Part shown: piece by piece, positions 19,437 to 29,255 of the stretch | How positions within the stretch are numbered: position 1 is the stretch's first letter | Layout: each line of letters opens with the position of its first letter | Translations under genes and position numbers: made by a program | From: Enterobacteriaceae bacterium RIT693 | GTDB lineage: Bacteria > Pseudomonadota > Gammaproteobacteria > Enterobacterales > Enterobacteriaceae | Assembly: GCA_009668225.1 (NCBI GenBank) | Contig: WJYK01000003.1 | Coordinates: 248,001 to 312,000, forward strand | Length of the DNA: 64,000 nt | Direction: 5' to 3' | The notes under the pieces: model-generated | What the model was told of the DNA's origin: nothing | Database searches by the model: none | What the model saw: the letters and a program-made list of their open reading frames with translations, nothing else

Positions 19437-19458
19437 TTTGCCGCTTCAGGGCGGCAAA
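19437..19458. other. stem-loop after ycgM
   Basis: TTTGCCGC-TTCAGG-GCGGCAAA is a perfect eight-base-pair stem just after the ycgM stop. No T-run follows on the plus strand, so termination is uncertain. Confidence 0.4.
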
Positions 19459-19521
19459 ACTTGCATCCGAGTGTCAGACTGTTTATAAGGTGCAGCTTAA
19501 TTTTTAAATGCAGGAACCGCT

Positions 19522-19968
19522 ATGACACCCACTCCCTTTTGGCAAAGTAAAACTCTCGACGAAATGAGCGACGCCGAGTGGGAATCACTGTGTGACGGCT
19601 GCGGTCAATGCTGCCTGCATAAGCTGATGGACGAAGATACCGACGAGATCTACTTCACCAACGTCGCGTGTAAGCAGCTTAATATCAAAACCTGTCAGTG
19701 TAAGAACTACGCCCGCCGCTTTGAATACGAGCCGGACTGTATCAAACTCACCCGCGACAACCTGCCGACCTTTGAGTGGCTTCCGCACACCTGTGCCTAT
19801 CGTCTGCTGGCCGAAGGCAAACCGCTGCCGGAATGGCACCCGCTGATCTGCGGGTCGAAAGCTGCGATGCACGGGGAGCGTATTTCGGTGCGCCATATTG
19901 CGGTGAAAGAGTCTGAAGTTCGCGACTGGCAGGACCATATCCTCAACAAGCCTGAATGGGCGGATTGA
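19522..19968 (+). CDS. ycgN: UPF0260 cysteine-cluster protein YcgN
   Basis: The 148-residue protein carries the family's cysteine pattern CDGCGQCC near residue 26-33 and further cysteines at CK, TCQCKNY and PDC, suggesting it binds zinc or an iron-sulfur cluster. No function has been shown. It matches E. coli YcgN and follows ycgM in the same order. CAGGAACCGCT precedes the start. Confidence 0.9.
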   Translation: MTPTPFWQSKTLDEMSDAEWESLCDGCGQCCLHKLMDEDTDEIYFTNVACKQLNIKTCQCKNYARRFEYEPDCIKLTRDNLPTFEWLPHTCAYRLLAEGKPLPEWHPLICGSKAAMHGERISVRHIAVKESEVRDWQDHILNKPEWAD

Positions 19969-20079
19969 TGCGTTGACGTCTCTTCTGTTCCAGACCTTTA
20001 TTGATGGTGAAAATAAGTCCTTCTTATAACTGATTTTGTGATAGGATTGATTTCCCATAACCAAAATAAGAGAGTTTTT

Positions 20080-20292
20080 ATCCTGAATTTAACATTCCAG
20101 TGTCCGTCATGCGGCGGATCGCAGTATCGCACTTCCTCCTACGATGTCCGAGAATCAAATCCCCATGGCGCAGTCTGTATCTTTTGCAAATCGGTCATGC
20201 AGGTTTCCGCTCATCGTCCGTCCAATGCGACTTTCTCAGATTTTACGCTGCTGGCACAACAGGCTTTGCCTTTATCTCAGCCACGCTGTTAA
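20080..20292 (+). CDS. YmcF/YnfQ-like zinc-ribbon small protein, probable non-AUG start
   Basis: The frame encodes LNLTFQCPSCGGSQYRTSSYD then NPHGAVCIFCKS, with two CxxC pairs spaced like a zinc ribbon. It resembles YmcF and YnfQ, E. coli cold-shock small proteins reported to start at ATT codons. No ATG is in frame upstream of the cysteines. A strong site AAGAGAG (20068-20074) sits five bases before ATC 20080 and eight before CTG 20083, so one of these is the likely start. A GTG at 20038 is also in frame but lacks a ribosome site. I give the ATC version (70 residues). No cold-shock leader is obvious. Confidence 0.65.
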   Translation: MLNLTFQCPSCGGSQYRTSSYDVRESNPHGAVCIFCKSVMQVSAHRPSNATFSDFTLLAQQALPLSQPRC

Positions 20293-20316
20293 TATCCCTT
20301 CCTCACAGGAGGGATA

Positions 20317-20556
20317 ATGAAAAAACTGAAGTTAATTATTGGCATACTGCTGTTAAGCGGCTGTGCGACCGCAGAGCGCGATGCACCAACACCACCACAA
20401 ACGATCGGCATGGCGAATCCCGCATCGGTCTATTGCCAGCAAAAGGGTGGTAAATCACTCCTGGTGAAAACGCCGCAGGGCGAGCGTGCTGACTGCCTGT
20501 TACCGGGTGGTGAAAAAATTGACGAGTGGGCGCTGTTCCGACGCGACCACCCATAA
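20317..20556 (+). CDS. yoaF: DUF333 lipoprotein YoaF
   Basis: The 79-residue protein has a signal peptide with lipobox LSGC (Cys16) and the DUF333 motif GMANPASVYCQQKGG...LPGG..IDEWALFRRDHP, matching E. coli YoaF. It is predicted to be an envelope lipoprotein of unknown function. It begins 24 bases after the zinc-ribbon gene and is convergent with dsbB. GGAGGGATA precedes the start. Confidence 0.88.
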   Translation: MKKLKLIIGILLLSGCATAERDAPTPPQTIGMANPASVYCQQKGGKSLLVKTPQGERADCLLPGGEKIDEWALFRRDHP

Positions 20557-20589
20557 AAAAATAGCCCACCTAAGGTGGGCTATTTTTTT
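20555..20589. terminator. bidirectional terminator between yoaF and dsbB
   Basis: AAAAAAATAGCCCACC-TTAA-type loop-GGTGGGCTATTTTTTT has A and T runs on both sides, fitting the convergent genes. Confidence 0.92.
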
Positions 20590-20605
20590 AGCGGGGCTGA
20601 TGCAA

Positions 20606-21136
20606 TTAGCGGCCAAAGAGATCGCGACGCTTTGGCTTGAAGAACTGGGCAATCAGCACCAGTACCGCAATAACCAGGAACACGGCGAAGATCCCCAGCA
20701 GCCACTGCACCATATCCAGCGACAGGAATTCCCACTGGCGCACGGAGCAGTCACCGCTGGCAACAAACACCTGCGGCAGCCATTTGTCCAGCGGCAGCCA
20801 GCTCGGGAAACGGGCGAAGAAATCGCAGGTCACGAACGGTGACGGATGAAGCTGGAGCATGGTGTGATCCCAGGCCAGCTGAACGCCTTTCCCTGCGCTG
20901 TACAGCCAGATAGCCAGCGCGCCGTAACGTAGCGGGCTTTTAGGGGCAATGGCGCCAATCAAACCTGCACCCATTACGCCGAACAGCGCACAACGTTCAT
21001 AAATACACATCACACAAGGTTTCAGCCCCATAACGTGCTGGAACCACAATGCCACCATTTCAAGCACGAACGCCGTAAAGGCCAGAAGCAGCCAGGCGGT
21101 ACGTCCTTGGGAGCATTGGTTTAAATATCGCAACAT
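20606..21136 (-). CDS. dsbB: disulfide bond formation protein DsbB
   Basis: DsbB reoxidises DsbA in the periplasm and passes electrons to quinones. The 176-residue inner-membrane protein has four helices and both redox pairs: Cys41-Cys44 (KPCVMC) and Cys104/Cys130. ATG 21136 aligns with the E. coli start ([11 protein letters not shown]), while the open frame to 21181 adds 15 unrelated residues. It lies downstream of nhaB on the same strand, 145 bases apart. Confidence 0.95.
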   Translation of the reverse strand: MLRYLNQCSQGRTAWLLLAFTAFVLEMVALWFQHVMGLKPCVMCIYERCALFGVMGAGLIGAIAPKSPLRYGALAIWLYSAGKGVQLAWDHTMLQLHPSPFVTCDFFARFPSWLPLDKWLPQVFVASGDCSVRQWEFLSLDMVQWLLGIFAVFLVIAVLVLIAQFFKPKRRDLFGR

Positions 21137-21240
21137 AATCAGTTTCCCTGCAGCATGCGTAGAATCGGCAGTGTAAACCAATTCCCTATCTGCGCCAGTA
21201 GCGCAGATGAAAATAACGTACTAATCGGATGTTTATAAGG

Positions 21241-21271
21241 AAAAAAATTGTAACGGGAAGCGGACTTCCCG
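21241..21271 (-). terminator. probable terminator of nhaB
   Basis: On the minus strand CGGGAAG-TCCG-CTTCCCG is followed by TTACAA and a run of seven T, 11 bases after the nhaB stop. Confidence 0.65.
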
Positions 21272-21281
21272 CCAAATTACC

Positions 21282-22847
21282 TTAATGCGGTGCAACCAGA
21301 GCGTCCGGCGTGGTTAACCAGCCGCTGGCAAGCATCCATTCCGTTGCAGGTGTAAGCGTGTATTCAACGCATAGCAGGCCCACAATCGTCAGAACCAGGG
21401 TGTAGGGCAGCGCCATCACAACCATGCGTCCATAGGACAGACGGATCAACGGTGCCAGCGCGGACGTCAGCAGGAACAGGAACGCCGCCTGCCCGTTTGG
21501 TGTGGCAACGGACGGCAGGTTAGTGCCCGTATTGATCGCCACCGCTAACAGTTCGAACTGCTGCATATTGATAGCGCCATTGTGCAGCGCGGTTTTCGCC
21601 TCATTGATATAAACGGTACCGACGAAGACGTTGTCCGATATTGAAGAGAGCAGGCCATTAAAGATGTAAAACAGCGACAGCTGAGCATGTGGGGAGGCGT
21701 TCAGCACGTACTGAATAATCGGGCTAAACAGATGCTGGTCTATGATCACTGCCACTATGGTGAAGAAGACGGTCAACAGCGCGGTAAAGGGCAGGGCTTC
21801 GGTAAAGGCTTTGCCGATAGCATGTTCGTCGGTCACGCCGCAAAGCGAAGTTGCCAGAATAATCACCGACAGCCCAATCAAACCCACTTCGGCCAGATGC
21901 AGCGCAAGGGCAATAATCAGCCAGACCCCAATCAGGGCCTGAATCAGCAGCTTCATTTTGTCCTGCTTCGTGCGTTTTTTCGCACTTTGAGCGTCAAAGT
22001 CGTGCAGGATACCGCGAACTTTTTCCGGCAGCGTTTGCCCGTAGCCGAGCACTTTAAATCGCTCCAGCAGGATACACGTCAGCAGGCCACAAATCAGCAC
22101 AGGTACCGTTACCGGCATCATTCGCAGGAAGAAATCACCGAAATGCCAGCCGGCATTTTTAGCAATAATCAGGTTCTGTGGCTCGCCGACCATGGTCATC
22201 ACGCCGCCGAGCGCGGTCCCCACGCCGGCGTGCATCATCAGGCTACGCAGGAAAGCGCGGAACTGCTCAAGGATCTCCCGGCTGTCGGTCTGAATATGGC
22301 TATCGTCCTGGACGTTGCCGTCATCCTGCGCCTCAGATGCCACGCGGTGATAGATGCTGTAGAAGCCAACGGCCACGCTGATAACCACCGCGACCACGGT
22401 TAAGGCATCGAGAAATGCGGAGAGAAAAGCCGCAGCAATGCAAAAGGCCAGGGAGAGGGCGGTTTTTGAACGAATTCCCAGCAACATGCGGGTAAATAAC
22501 AGCAGCAATAGCTGCTTCATAAAGTAGATGCCAGCCACCATAAACATCAGTAGCAGCAGAACTTCCAGGTTAGATGCGACTTCGGCACGCACGTGTTCGG
22601 CGTTGGTCATCCCGACAATCACTGCCTCTATGGCCAGCAGGCCGCCCGGCAGTAGTGGATAACACTTAAGCGCCATCGCCAGTGTAAAGATAAACTCAAC
22701 AACCAGCATCCAGCCCGCGATAAATGGGCTGACAAACCAAAAGACCAGCGGATTAACCACTAAAAAGGCAATCAGCGTAAGTTTGTACCAGTCAGGTGAT
22801 TGACCCAAAAAATTGCGGTACAGCGCCCGCCCAGAGGACATTTCCAT
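21282..22847 (-). CDS. nhaB: Na+/H+ antiporter NhaB
   Basis: NhaB exports sodium in exchange for protons across the inner membrane. The 521-residue protein has about 12 hydrophobic helices and matches E. coli NhaB, including the [18 protein letters not shown] and [16 protein letters not shown] segments. It is divergent from fadR, the classic nhaB-fadR arrangement. The C-terminus is a few residues longer than in E. coli. Confidence 0.94.
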   Translation of the reverse strand: MEMSSGRALYRNFLGQSPDWYKLTLIAFLVVNPLVFWFVSPFIAGWMLVVEFIFTLAMALKCYPLLPGGLLAIEAVIVGMTNAEHVRAEVASNLEVLLLLMFMVAGIYFMKQLLLLLFTRMLLGIRSKTALSLAFCIAAAFLSAFLDALTVVAVVISVAVGFYSIYHRVASEAQDDGNVQDDSHIQTDSREILEQFRAFLRSLMMHAGVGTALGGVMTMVGEPQNLIIAKNAGWHFGDFFLRMMPVTVPVLICGLLTCILLERFKVLGYGQTLPEKVRGILHDFDAQSAKKRTKQDKMKLLIQALIGVWLIIALALHLAEVGLIGLSVIILATSLCGVTDEHAIGKAFTEALPFTALLTVFFTIVAVIIDQHLFSPIIQYVLNASPHAQLSLFYIFNGLLSSISDNVFVGTVYINEAKTALHNGAINMQQFELLAVAINTGTNLPSVATPNGQAAFLFLLTSALAPLIRLSYGRMVVMALPYTLVLTIVGLLCVEYTLTPATEWMLASGWLTTPDALVAPH

Positions 22848-23024
22848 CGTAAAATTACCATTATCCGTTGTATTATGTTGATGTTTAAAAATATAAACCT
22901 TCAGGGTACTCGCATAACGCTAAGAGGATCAAGCCGCAGGAAATCCTGAGTTAAGGCATTTATTGTCAAAATTCAACGCCGATCCCGCATTTGCACGCCG
23001 CCCCCGCTATCTGGCGCGCATGGC

Positions 23025-23041
23025 ATCTGGTATGATGAGTC
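23025..23041 (+). promoter_or_regulatory. fadR promoter with extended -10 and a FadR-like site
   Basis: ATCTGGTATGATGAGTC resembles a FadR operator (CTGGT...GAGT) and also contains an extended -10 element, TGGTATGAT. It lies 35 bases before the fadR start. Autoregulation is inference. Confidence 0.45.
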
Positions 23042-23075
23042 CAATTTGCAAAACCTGAGTAATGGAAATCTTACT

Positions 23076-23795
23076 ATGGTCATTAAGGCGCAGAGCCCAG
23101 CGGGTTTCGCGGAAGAATACATTATAGAAAGTATCTGGAATAGTCGTTTCCCGCCTGGCTCTATCCTTCCGGCTGAACGCGAATTATCAGAGCTTATTGG
23201 CGTAACCCGCACTACCTTGCGTGAGGTGCTTCAGCGCCTTGCTCGCGATGGCTGGTTGACTATTCAGCACGGAAAACCGACGCGGGTTAACAATTTTTGG
23301 GAAACATCAGGCCTAAATATTCTTGAAACGCTGGCGCGTCTCGATCACGATAGCGTGCCGCAGTTGATTGATAACCTGCTTTCCGTTCGCACTAATATCT
23401 CAACGATATTTATTCGCACCGCTATTCGTCAGTATCCAGATAAAGCGCAGGAAGTGCTGGCAACGGCCGGTAAAGTTGAAGATCACGCAGATGCCTTTGC
23501 TGAGCTGGACTATAACATTTTCCGTGGCCTGGCATTTGCTTCGGGCAACCCAATTTATGGCCTGATCCTTAACGGCATGAAAGGTCTCTATACTCGTATC
23601 GGGCGTCACTATTTTTCAAATCCTGAAGCCCGCAGCCTGGCGCTCGGTTTTTACCATCGCCTGGCGGAAATCTGCCAGCAGGGGCTTTACGATCAGGTCT
23701 TTGATACCGTACGTAAATATGGGCGTGAAAGCGGCGAGATTTGGCACCGTATGCAGAAAAACCTGCCGGGCGATTTAGCGATGCATAGCCGCTAA
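23076..23795 (+). CDS. fadR: fatty acid metabolism regulator FadR
   Basis: FadR represses fad genes and activates fabA/fabB; long-chain acyl-CoA, made by FadD, releases it from DNA. The winged helix-turn-helix of the GntR family covers residues 1-70 ([26 protein letters not shown] split across the domain) and the acyl-CoA-binding helical domain follows. ATG 23076 gives 239 residues, as in E. coli; a start at 23046 would add ten. It is divergent from nhaB and convergent with ycgB across the repeat array. Confidence 0.96.
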   Translation: MVIKAQSPAGFAEEYIIESIWNSRFPPGSILPAERELSELIGVTRTTLREVLQRLARDGWLTIQHGKPTRVNNFWETSGLNILETLARLDHDSVPQLIDNLLSVRTNISTIFIRTAIRQYPDKAQEVLATAGKVEDHADAFAELDYNIFRGLAFASGNPIYGLILNGMKGLYTRIGRHYFSNPEARSLALGFYHRLAEICQQGLYDQVFDTVRKYGRESGEIWHRMQKNLPGDLAMHSR

Positions 23796-23800
23796 GCCCG

Positions 23801-23830
23801 AATAAAAAACGCTTCCTTCAGGAAGCGTTG
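23801..23830 (-). terminator. terminator of ycgB (left copy of hairpin A)
   Basis: Read on the minus strand, hairpin A of the first unit is followed by TTTTTTATT, so it can end ycgB transcription after crossing the array. Confidence 0.7.
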
Positions 23831-24273
23831 TATTGATGACAAACAGCCGAAAACGTGGTTTTCGACTGTTTGGGGCAAACCAGAGAACATCATTCATTGT
23901 TTTGTGCGAGTAGCGATAAACTTTTCCAGGACAATGGACGTTATCAGCAGTTTCAAACGCTTCCTTCAGGAAGCGTTGTATTGATGACAAACAGCCGAAA
24001 ACGTGGTTTTCGACTGTTTGGGGCAAACCAGAGAACATCATTCATTGTTTTGTGCGAGTAGCGATAAGCTTTTCGAGGACAATGGACGTTATCAGCAGTT
24101 TCAAACGCTTCCTTCAGGAAGCGTTGTATTGATGACAAACAGCCGAAAACGTGGTTTTCGACTGTTTGGGGCAAACCAGAAAACATCATTCATTGTTTTG
24201 TGCGAGTAGCGATAAACTTTTCCAGGACAATGGACGTTATCAGCAGTTTCAAACGCTTCCTTCAGGAAGCGTT
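23809..24273 (+). repeat. tandem array of three 148-bp repeats bounded by terminator hairpins
   Basis: Three units start at 23809, 23957 and 24105, exactly 148 bases apart, and a fourth partial unit (hairpin only) at 24253. Each unit opens with hairpin A (ACGCTTCC-TTCA-GGAAGCGT) and then carries inverted repeat B (AAACAG.CGAAAAC-GTG-GTTTTCG.CTGTTT). The units differ at only a few bases (for example GAGAACATC versus GAAAACATC, and GATAAACTTTTCC versus GATAAGCTTTTCG). Frames open through the array are artefacts of the repeat. The whole fadR-ycgB gap is filled by it. A diverged copy lies after sdaA. Confidence 0.9.
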
Positions 24274-24281
24274 TTTTTTTG
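24252..24281 (+). terminator. terminator of fadR (right copy of hairpin A)
   Basis: The last hairpin A runs into nine T on the plus strand. Internal copies lack the T-run (GTTGTATTG), so only the outermost hairpins look like working terminators. Confidence 0.75.
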
Positions 24282-24297
24282 CGCTTAATTTTTTCCG

Positions 24298-25830
24298 TTA
24301 TAGCGTGTTTTTCTGCGGGCAACGCTCAAGCAACTCGACGCTGCCATCCGCGTTTTGCTGCTCCATGATCACGTCAAATCCCCACAGGCGATGCACATGC
24401 TTCAGTACCTCCTTCCTCCCTTTATCCAGCGGTGCACGGTTGTGCGGAATATAGCGCAGCGTTAAAGAGCGGTCGCCACGCAGATCCACATCCCAGACCT
24501 GAATATTTGGCTCCAGGTTGCTGAGGTTGTACTGGGCGGACAGCTGGGAGCGAATTTCCCGATAACCTTCTTCGTTATGGATGGCCGAAATCTCCAGGAA
24601 ATTATTACGGTCGTCATCCAGCACGGTGAACAGGCGGAAGTCTCGCATCAGCTTAGGCGACAGAAACTGGCTGATAAAACTCTCGTCCTTGAAGTCGCGC
24701 ATGGCAAAGTGCAGCGTTTCCAGCCAGTCTTTACCGGCAATATCCGGGAACCAGTAGCGGTCTTCTTCCGTCGGTGACTGGCAGATGCGTTTGATGTCCT
24801 GGAACATCGCAAACCCGAGCGCGTAAGGGTTAATGCCGTTGTACCACGGGCTGTTATACGGCGGCTGAAACACCACGTTGGTGTGGCTATGGAGAAACTC
24901 CAGCATAAAGCGGTCGCTGACTTTTCCCTCGTCATACAGATGGTTGAGAATAGTGTAATGCCAGAATGTCGCCCAGCCTTCGTTCATCACCTGGGTTTGC
25001 TTTTGCGGATAAAAATACTGGCTGACCTTGCGCACAATGCGCAGGACCTCACGCTGCCACGGCTCCAGCAGCGGAGCGTTCTTCTCCATGAAATACAGCA
25101 GATTCTCCTGCGGTTCGGAAGGGAAGCGATGGGCGGACTCCGCGGTTTTTTCCTCTTCCTTACGCGGCAACGTACGCCACAGCGTGTTTACCTGGCTTTG
25201 CAGATACTCCTCGCGGCTTTTCTGGCGCGCTTTTTCTTCCTGCAGCGAAATCTTCTGCGGGCGTTTGTAGCGGTCCACGCCATAGTTCATCAGGGCATGG
25301 CACGAGTCCAGCAGCCGCTCTACTTCATCCACACCGTAGCGCTCCTCGCACTGGGTAATGTAGTTTTTGGCAAAAATAAGGTAGTCGATTATCGAGCTGG
25401 CATCCGTCCAGCTGCGAAACAGGTAGTTATTTTTAAAGAAGGAATTATGCCCGTAACAGGCGTGTGCAATCACCAGCGCCTGCATAGTGATGGTGTTCTC
25501 CTCCATCAGATAGGCAATGCAGGGATTCGAATTGATGACGATTTCATACGCCAGCCCTTGCTGCCCGTGTTTATACAGGCGCTCGGTCTCGATGAATTTT
25601 TTGCCAAAAGACCAGTGCGGATAATTAATCGGCATCCCCACGCTTGAGTAGGCATCCATCATCTGTTCTGAGGTGATGACCTCAATCTGGTGGGGGTAGG
25701 TGTCCAGCCTGTAGAGCTTTGCTACCCGGTCAATCTCAGCCAGGTAGATATCCAGTAGCTCAAACGTCCAGTCGGGTCCGTCGCTCAGACGGTTGGGATC
25801 CTTTGTGGCGAAATCAGTTACGGTAGCCAT
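24298..25830 (-). CDS. ycgB: SpoVR-family protein YcgB
   Basis: The 510-residue cytoplasmic protein is almost the same as E. coli YcgB in length and sequence (SFGKKFIETERLYKHG, MNEGWATFWHYTILN, ALGFAMFQDIKRICQSP). SpoVR was named for a Bacillus cortex-formation gene, and in enteric bacteria ycgB is associated with stationary phase; its biochemistry is unresolved. The HYT/HxH-like histidines could bind metal. ATG 25830 behind GAGGGCGC is chosen over the open frame to 25893. It is divergent from dadA. Confidence 0.9.
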   Translation of the reverse strand: MATVTDFATKDPNRLSDGPDWTFELLDIYLAEIDRVAKLYRLDTYPHQIEVITSEQMMDAYSSVGMPINYPHWSFGKKFIETERLYKHGQQGLAYEIVINSNPCIAYLMEENTITMQALVIAHACYGHNSFFKNNYLFRSWTDASSIIDYLIFAKNYITQCEERYGVDEVERLLDSCHALMNYGVDRYKRPQKISLQEEKARQKSREEYLQSQVNTLWRTLPRKEEEKTAESAHRFPSEPQENLLYFMEKNAPLLEPWQREVLRIVRKVSQYFYPQKQTQVMNEGWATFWHYTILNHLYDEGKVSDRFMLEFLHSHTNVVFQPPYNSPWYNGINPYALGFAMFQDIKRICQSPTEEDRYWFPDIAGKDWLETLHFAMRDFKDESFISQFLSPKLMRDFRLFTVLDDDRNNFLEISAIHNEEGYREIRSQLSAQYNLSNLEPNIQVWDVDLRGDRSLTLRYIPHNRAPLDKGRKEVLKHVHRLWGFDVIMEQQNADGSVELLERCPQKNTL

Positions 25831-26081
25831 CAGCGCGCCCTCATTGTTTTCGGCTCTCTCTGAATGGAAAGCCTCACTTTCAAGAATAGACAACTCCTGA
25901 AAGATAGCGCCGACAAGTAAAATTTTTTATTCGCGATTTATTGATTCCGATACCCGGCTTTTTGCCCGCCATCTAGCATTTTATTTTGGTTAAAATGTTT
26001 TCCCGTGCAGGAGATGCTAATTATTCCGGGCCAGTGCTGGCGGGCAAACCTGTGAGGTTAGTCACCATAATAAAGCCATAT

Positions 26082-26100
26082 GTTGAATAACATATTCAAC
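26082..26100. promoter_or_regulatory. perfect palindrome in the dadA upstream region
   Basis: GTTGAATA-ACA-TATTCAAC lies 56 bases before the dadA start. The rest of 25831-26155 is AT-rich promoter sequence for divergent ycgB and dadA with no gene. In E. coli dadAX is controlled by Lrp and CRP; this palindrome does not clearly match either. Confidence 0.4.
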
Positions 26101-26155
26101 TGAGTTATCAATATGTAATCAGAAGATTATTCTTTTAGCTAATTGCGGAGCAGAT

Positions 26156-27454
26156 ATGCGTGTTGTGGTGCTGGGAAGTGGTGTCGTTGGCGTGGCAAGC
26201 GCCTGGTATTTACGTCAGGCCGGGCATGAAGTCACCGTTATCGATCGCGAATCAGGGCCGGCGCAGGAAACCAGCGCTGCCAACGCCGGGCAGATCTCAC
26301 CGGGCTACGCTGCGCCGTGGGCGGCACCGGGCGTCCCGTTAAAAGCCATCAAGTGGATGTTCCAGCGCCATGCGCCTCTGGCCATCAGCCTGGACGGCAC
26401 CCAGTTCCAGCTAAAATGGATGTGGCAAATGTTGCGCAACTGCGATACCCGCCACTACATGGAAAACAAAGGCCGCATGGTGCGCCTGGCCGAATACAGC
26501 CGCGATTGCCTGAAAGAGCTGCGCCACGCTACCGGGATTCAGTATGAAGGACGGCAGGGCGGGACTCTGCAACTGTTCCGTACCGAGCAGCAGTATGAAA
26601 GCGCGGCAAAAGATATCGCGGTGTTGAAAGATGCCGGAGTGCCGTATGAGCTTCTGGAAGCCAGCCAGCTCAATCGCGTAGAGCCAGCGCTGGCGGACGT
26701 TGCCCATAAGCTGACCGGCGGGCTGCGTTTACCTAACGATGAAACAGGTGACTGCCAGCTGTTTACCCAAAACCTGGCGCGCATGGCGGCGGAAGCGGGC
26801 GTTGAGTTTCGCTTCAATACGCCGGTCGATCGCCTGCTGTACGAAAATCAGCAAATCAGCGGCGTGCAGTGCGGCCAGGAAGTGGTGAAGGGTGATGCTT
26901 ACGTGGTGGCTTTTGGCTCGTACTCCACCGGCCTGCTCAAGGGCATTGCCGATATTCCTGTCTATCCTTTAAAAGGCTACTCGCTGACTATCCCGATTGC
27001 CGATGTGCAGGGCGCGCCGGTCTCGACCATTCTCGACGAGACCTACAAAATTGCCATTACCCGCTTTGATAACCGTATTCGCGTCGGTGGAATGGCGGAA
27101 ATCGTTGGCTTCAATACCGACCTGCTGCAGCCGCGTCGCGAGACGCTGGAGATGGTCGTCAGGGATCTCTATCCGCGCGGTGGGCACGTGGAGCAGGCGA
27201 CTTTCTGGACCGGCCTGCGCCCAATGACGCCGGACGGTACGCCGATTGTTGGGCGGACACCGTTCAAGAATCTCTGGCTGAATACTGGACACGGCACGTT
27301 GGGTTGGACAATGGCCTGCGGCTCAGGCCAGATGTTGAGCGACCTGATCTCCGGTCGCACGCCGGCGATACCGAGCGAGGATTTAGGTATTGCCCGCTAC
27401 ACGCCAGGCTTTACGCCCCTGAGCGCTCGCCATCTTCATGGCGCACATAACTAA
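26156..27454 (+). CDS. dadA: D-amino acid dehydrogenase small subunit
   Basis: DadA is a membrane-associated flavoenzyme that oxidises D-alanine to pyruvate and passes electrons to the respiratory chain. The FAD-binding motif is VLGSGVVG (GxGxxG at 7-12), and the C-terminus has the flavin motif [14 protein letters not shown]. The length of 432 residues equals that of E. coli. GCGGAG precedes the start, and dadX follows 11 bases later in the same operon. Confidence 0.95.
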   Translation: MRVVVLGSGVVGVASAWYLRQAGHEVTVIDRESGPAQETSAANAGQISPGYAAPWAAPGVPLKAIKWMFQRHAPLAISLDGTQFQLKWMWQMLRNCDTRHYMENKGRMVRLAEYSRDCLKELRHATGIQYEGRQGGTLQLFRTEQQYESAAKDIAVLKDAGVPYELLEASQLNRVEPALADVAHKLTGGLRLPNDETGDCQLFTQNLARMAAEAGVEFRFNTPVDRLLYENQQISGVQCGQEVVKGDAYVVAFGSYSTGLLKGIADIPVYPLKGYSLTIPIADVQGAPVSTILDETYKIAITRFDNRIRVGGMAEIVGFNTDLLQPRRETLEMVVRDLYPRGGHVEQATFWTGLRPMTPDGTPIVGRTPFKNLWLNTGHGTLGWTMACGSGQMLSDLISGRTPAIPSEDLGIARYTPGFTPLSARHLHGAHN

Positions 27455-27465
27455 AAGGAGCCGTC

Positions 27466-28536
27466 ATGTCCCGTCCTGTGGTAGCGACGCTGGATCTCAG
27501 CGCGCTGCGCAATAATCTCGACGTGGTGCGCCGAGCCGCACCGCATTCTCGCGTCTGGTCGGTCGTTAAGGCCAACGCTTATGGCCACGGCCTGGATCGC
27601 GTCTGGTCGGCGCTCAGCGCGACAGATGGTTTTGCGATGTTGAATCTCGAAGAGGCCATTTTACTGCGAGAGCGCGGTTGGAAAGGCCCAATCCTGATGC
27701 TGGAAGGTTTCTTCCACGCCGATGAGCTGGCGCTGTTCGACAAATACCGGCTGACCACCAGCCTGCACAGCAACTGGCAGGTTAAGGCGATAGCAAACGC
27801 GAAGCTGAGTGCACCGCTGGATGTGTATCTCAAAATTAACAGCGGGATGAATCGTCTCGGGTTTACGCCCGATCGGGTGCACGGCATCTGGCAAAAACTC
27901 CGTTCTATCCCGAATGTGGGTCAACTGACGCTGATGGCACATTTTGCCGATGCTGAGCAGCCAGAAGGCATTGTTGAGCCGATGAAACGCATTGAGCAGG
28001 CCGCGGAGGGCATTGATGCACCTCGCTCACTGTCAAATTCGGCCGCTACGCTGTGGCATCCTGAAGCGCATTTTAACTGGGTTCGCCCGGGCATCATCCT
28101 TTATGGCGCTTCTCCGAGCGGGCAGTGGCAGGATGTGGCAACCAGCGGTATACAGCCGGTGATGACGCTCGGCAGCGAAATTATCGGCATCCAGACCCTG
28201 AAAGCGGGCGATACCGTAGGCTACGGCAGCCGCTATATGGCAAGCGGTGAACAGCGTATCGGCATCGTCGCGGGTGGCTACGCGGACGGTTATCCACGCA
28301 TAGCCCCGGACGGCACGCCGGTGATGGTGGACGGCGTGATGACCAGAGTGGTAGGAAAAGTGTCGATGGACATGATTACCGTGGACCTGACGCCATGCCC
28401 GCAAGCCGGTATCGGCAGCCCGGTCGAGCTGTGGGGCAAAAACGTCAAAATTGACGATGTCGCCAGCGCCGCAGGTACGGTTGGTTATGAGCTGATGTGT
28501 GCGTTAGCGCCGCGAGTGCCGGTGGTGGTGAGTTAA
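27466..28536 (+). CDS. dadX: catabolic alanine racemase
   Basis: DadX converts L-alanine to D-alanine, the substrate of DadA, and also supports cell-wall synthesis. The PLP lysine is Lys35 in [10 protein letters not shown], and the second catalytic residue is the tyrosine in VGYGSRY. At 356 residues it is full length. AAGGAG lies in front of ATG 27466. The operon ends before the structured element at 28.6 kb; no clear terminator is visible directly after the stop. Confidence 0.95.
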   Translation: MSRPVVATLDLSALRNNLDVVRRAAPHSRVWSVVKANAYGHGLDRVWSALSATDGFAMLNLEEAILLRERGWKGPILMLEGFFHADELALFDKYRLTTSLHSNWQVKAIANAKLSAPLDVYLKINSGMNRLGFTPDRVHGIWQKLRSIPNVGQLTLMAHFADAEQPEGIVEPMKRIEQAAEGIDAPRSLSNSAATLWHPEAHFNWVRPGIILYGASPSGQWQDVATSGIQPVMTLGSEIIGIQTLKAGDTVGYGSRYMASGEQRIGIVAGGYADGYPRIAPDGTPVMVDGVMTRVVGKVSMDMITVDLTPCPQAGIGSPVELWGKNVKIDDVASAAGTVGYELMCALAPRVPVVVS

Positions 28537-28600
28537 TGTTCCTGTTTCTCTAGAGAAGCTGTTTCGTCGTCATAAATACAGCCCATAAAAGATTGGCGGA

Positions 28601-29173
28601 TATTCCGTTCACTTCCAGCCCTGTTTCATATGCAGCCACCGAACCGGTGAACGTCTCGGGAGAATCACCGTCACTTCCCCGAGACCCCGGACTCCCGGCC
28701 AAATAAATCGCCGCAAGCGGTAAACCTCCGTTTTATCTCCCAGTCCTGGGTCGGCTGAGATGCGTTCCCGACGCTCTCAGCCTCCGGCCGTTCCCGACGT
28801 CCGGACCCTGGCCAGTCGGAGAGAAAACGGAGGCGATTTAAGCCGGAACCGAGCCCCGCTTCAAACCCACAGCTACACAGAACGTTACAGCCGCTTCAAG
28901 ACCTACAGCCACACCCTTGTTCCCGGCTCTCATCGCCCCCGGTTATGACCCAACTCAGGCGGGGTTGAGCTGCCGGGAGCAGCGAAAGAGAGCGATCGTC
29001 GGGAACGAATCGCGAACGACCCCGACTGTTTGGGTGATGGCCGGTGGGTTTACCGCTTCAGCGGCGATGAGCTTGCCGGGCGCCGGGGCTGTTCGGGGGA
29101 TGGCGTTATCCCCCGGACACGTTCACCGTGCTCTGAACGTGCAGGGAAAACAGATTTATGGGTGAACGGAATA
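28601..29173. repeat. 573-bp non-coding element with long inverted-repeat ends and many hairpins
   Basis: The ends are imperfect inverted repeats with matching spacing: ATTCCGTTCAC-N8-CTGTTT-N18-CGGTGAACGT at 28602 inward, and the same pattern (N8, then N19) read inward from 29172. Inside are strong stems: GTCTCGGG/CCCGAGAC, CCTCCGTTTT/AAAACGGAGG next to AAATCGCC/GGCGATTT, GGCTGAGA/TCTCAGCC, CCCGGC/GCCGGG, GGGGGAT/ATCCCCC and ACGTTCA/TGAACGT. No convincing gene is present, and no flanking target duplication is evident. Base composition is richer in G+C than the flanks. Classification as a MITE-like or structured-RNA element is inference. Confidence 0.7.
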
Positions 29174-29255
29174 ACTGCAGAGCGAAAGATAACTCCCGGA
29201 AGATTTTGAAAGAAAAATAGGTATAAGAGACAGCGCCCGTTGAGGCGAGAAGAGG

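Noticed and set aside
23809-24273. CRISPR array
   Set aside because: Repeats of 148 bases without unique spacers, and no cas genes, rule this out.
23775-24322. Open frames of 68-88 codons on both strands through the repeat array
   Set aside because: They repeat every 148 bases because the DNA does, contain the terminator stem, have no ribosome site and no recognisable domain.
28601-29173. Group II intron or retron RNA
   Set aside because: No domain V-like hairpin and no reverse transcriptase nearby; the inverted-repeat ends fit a mobile palindromic element better.
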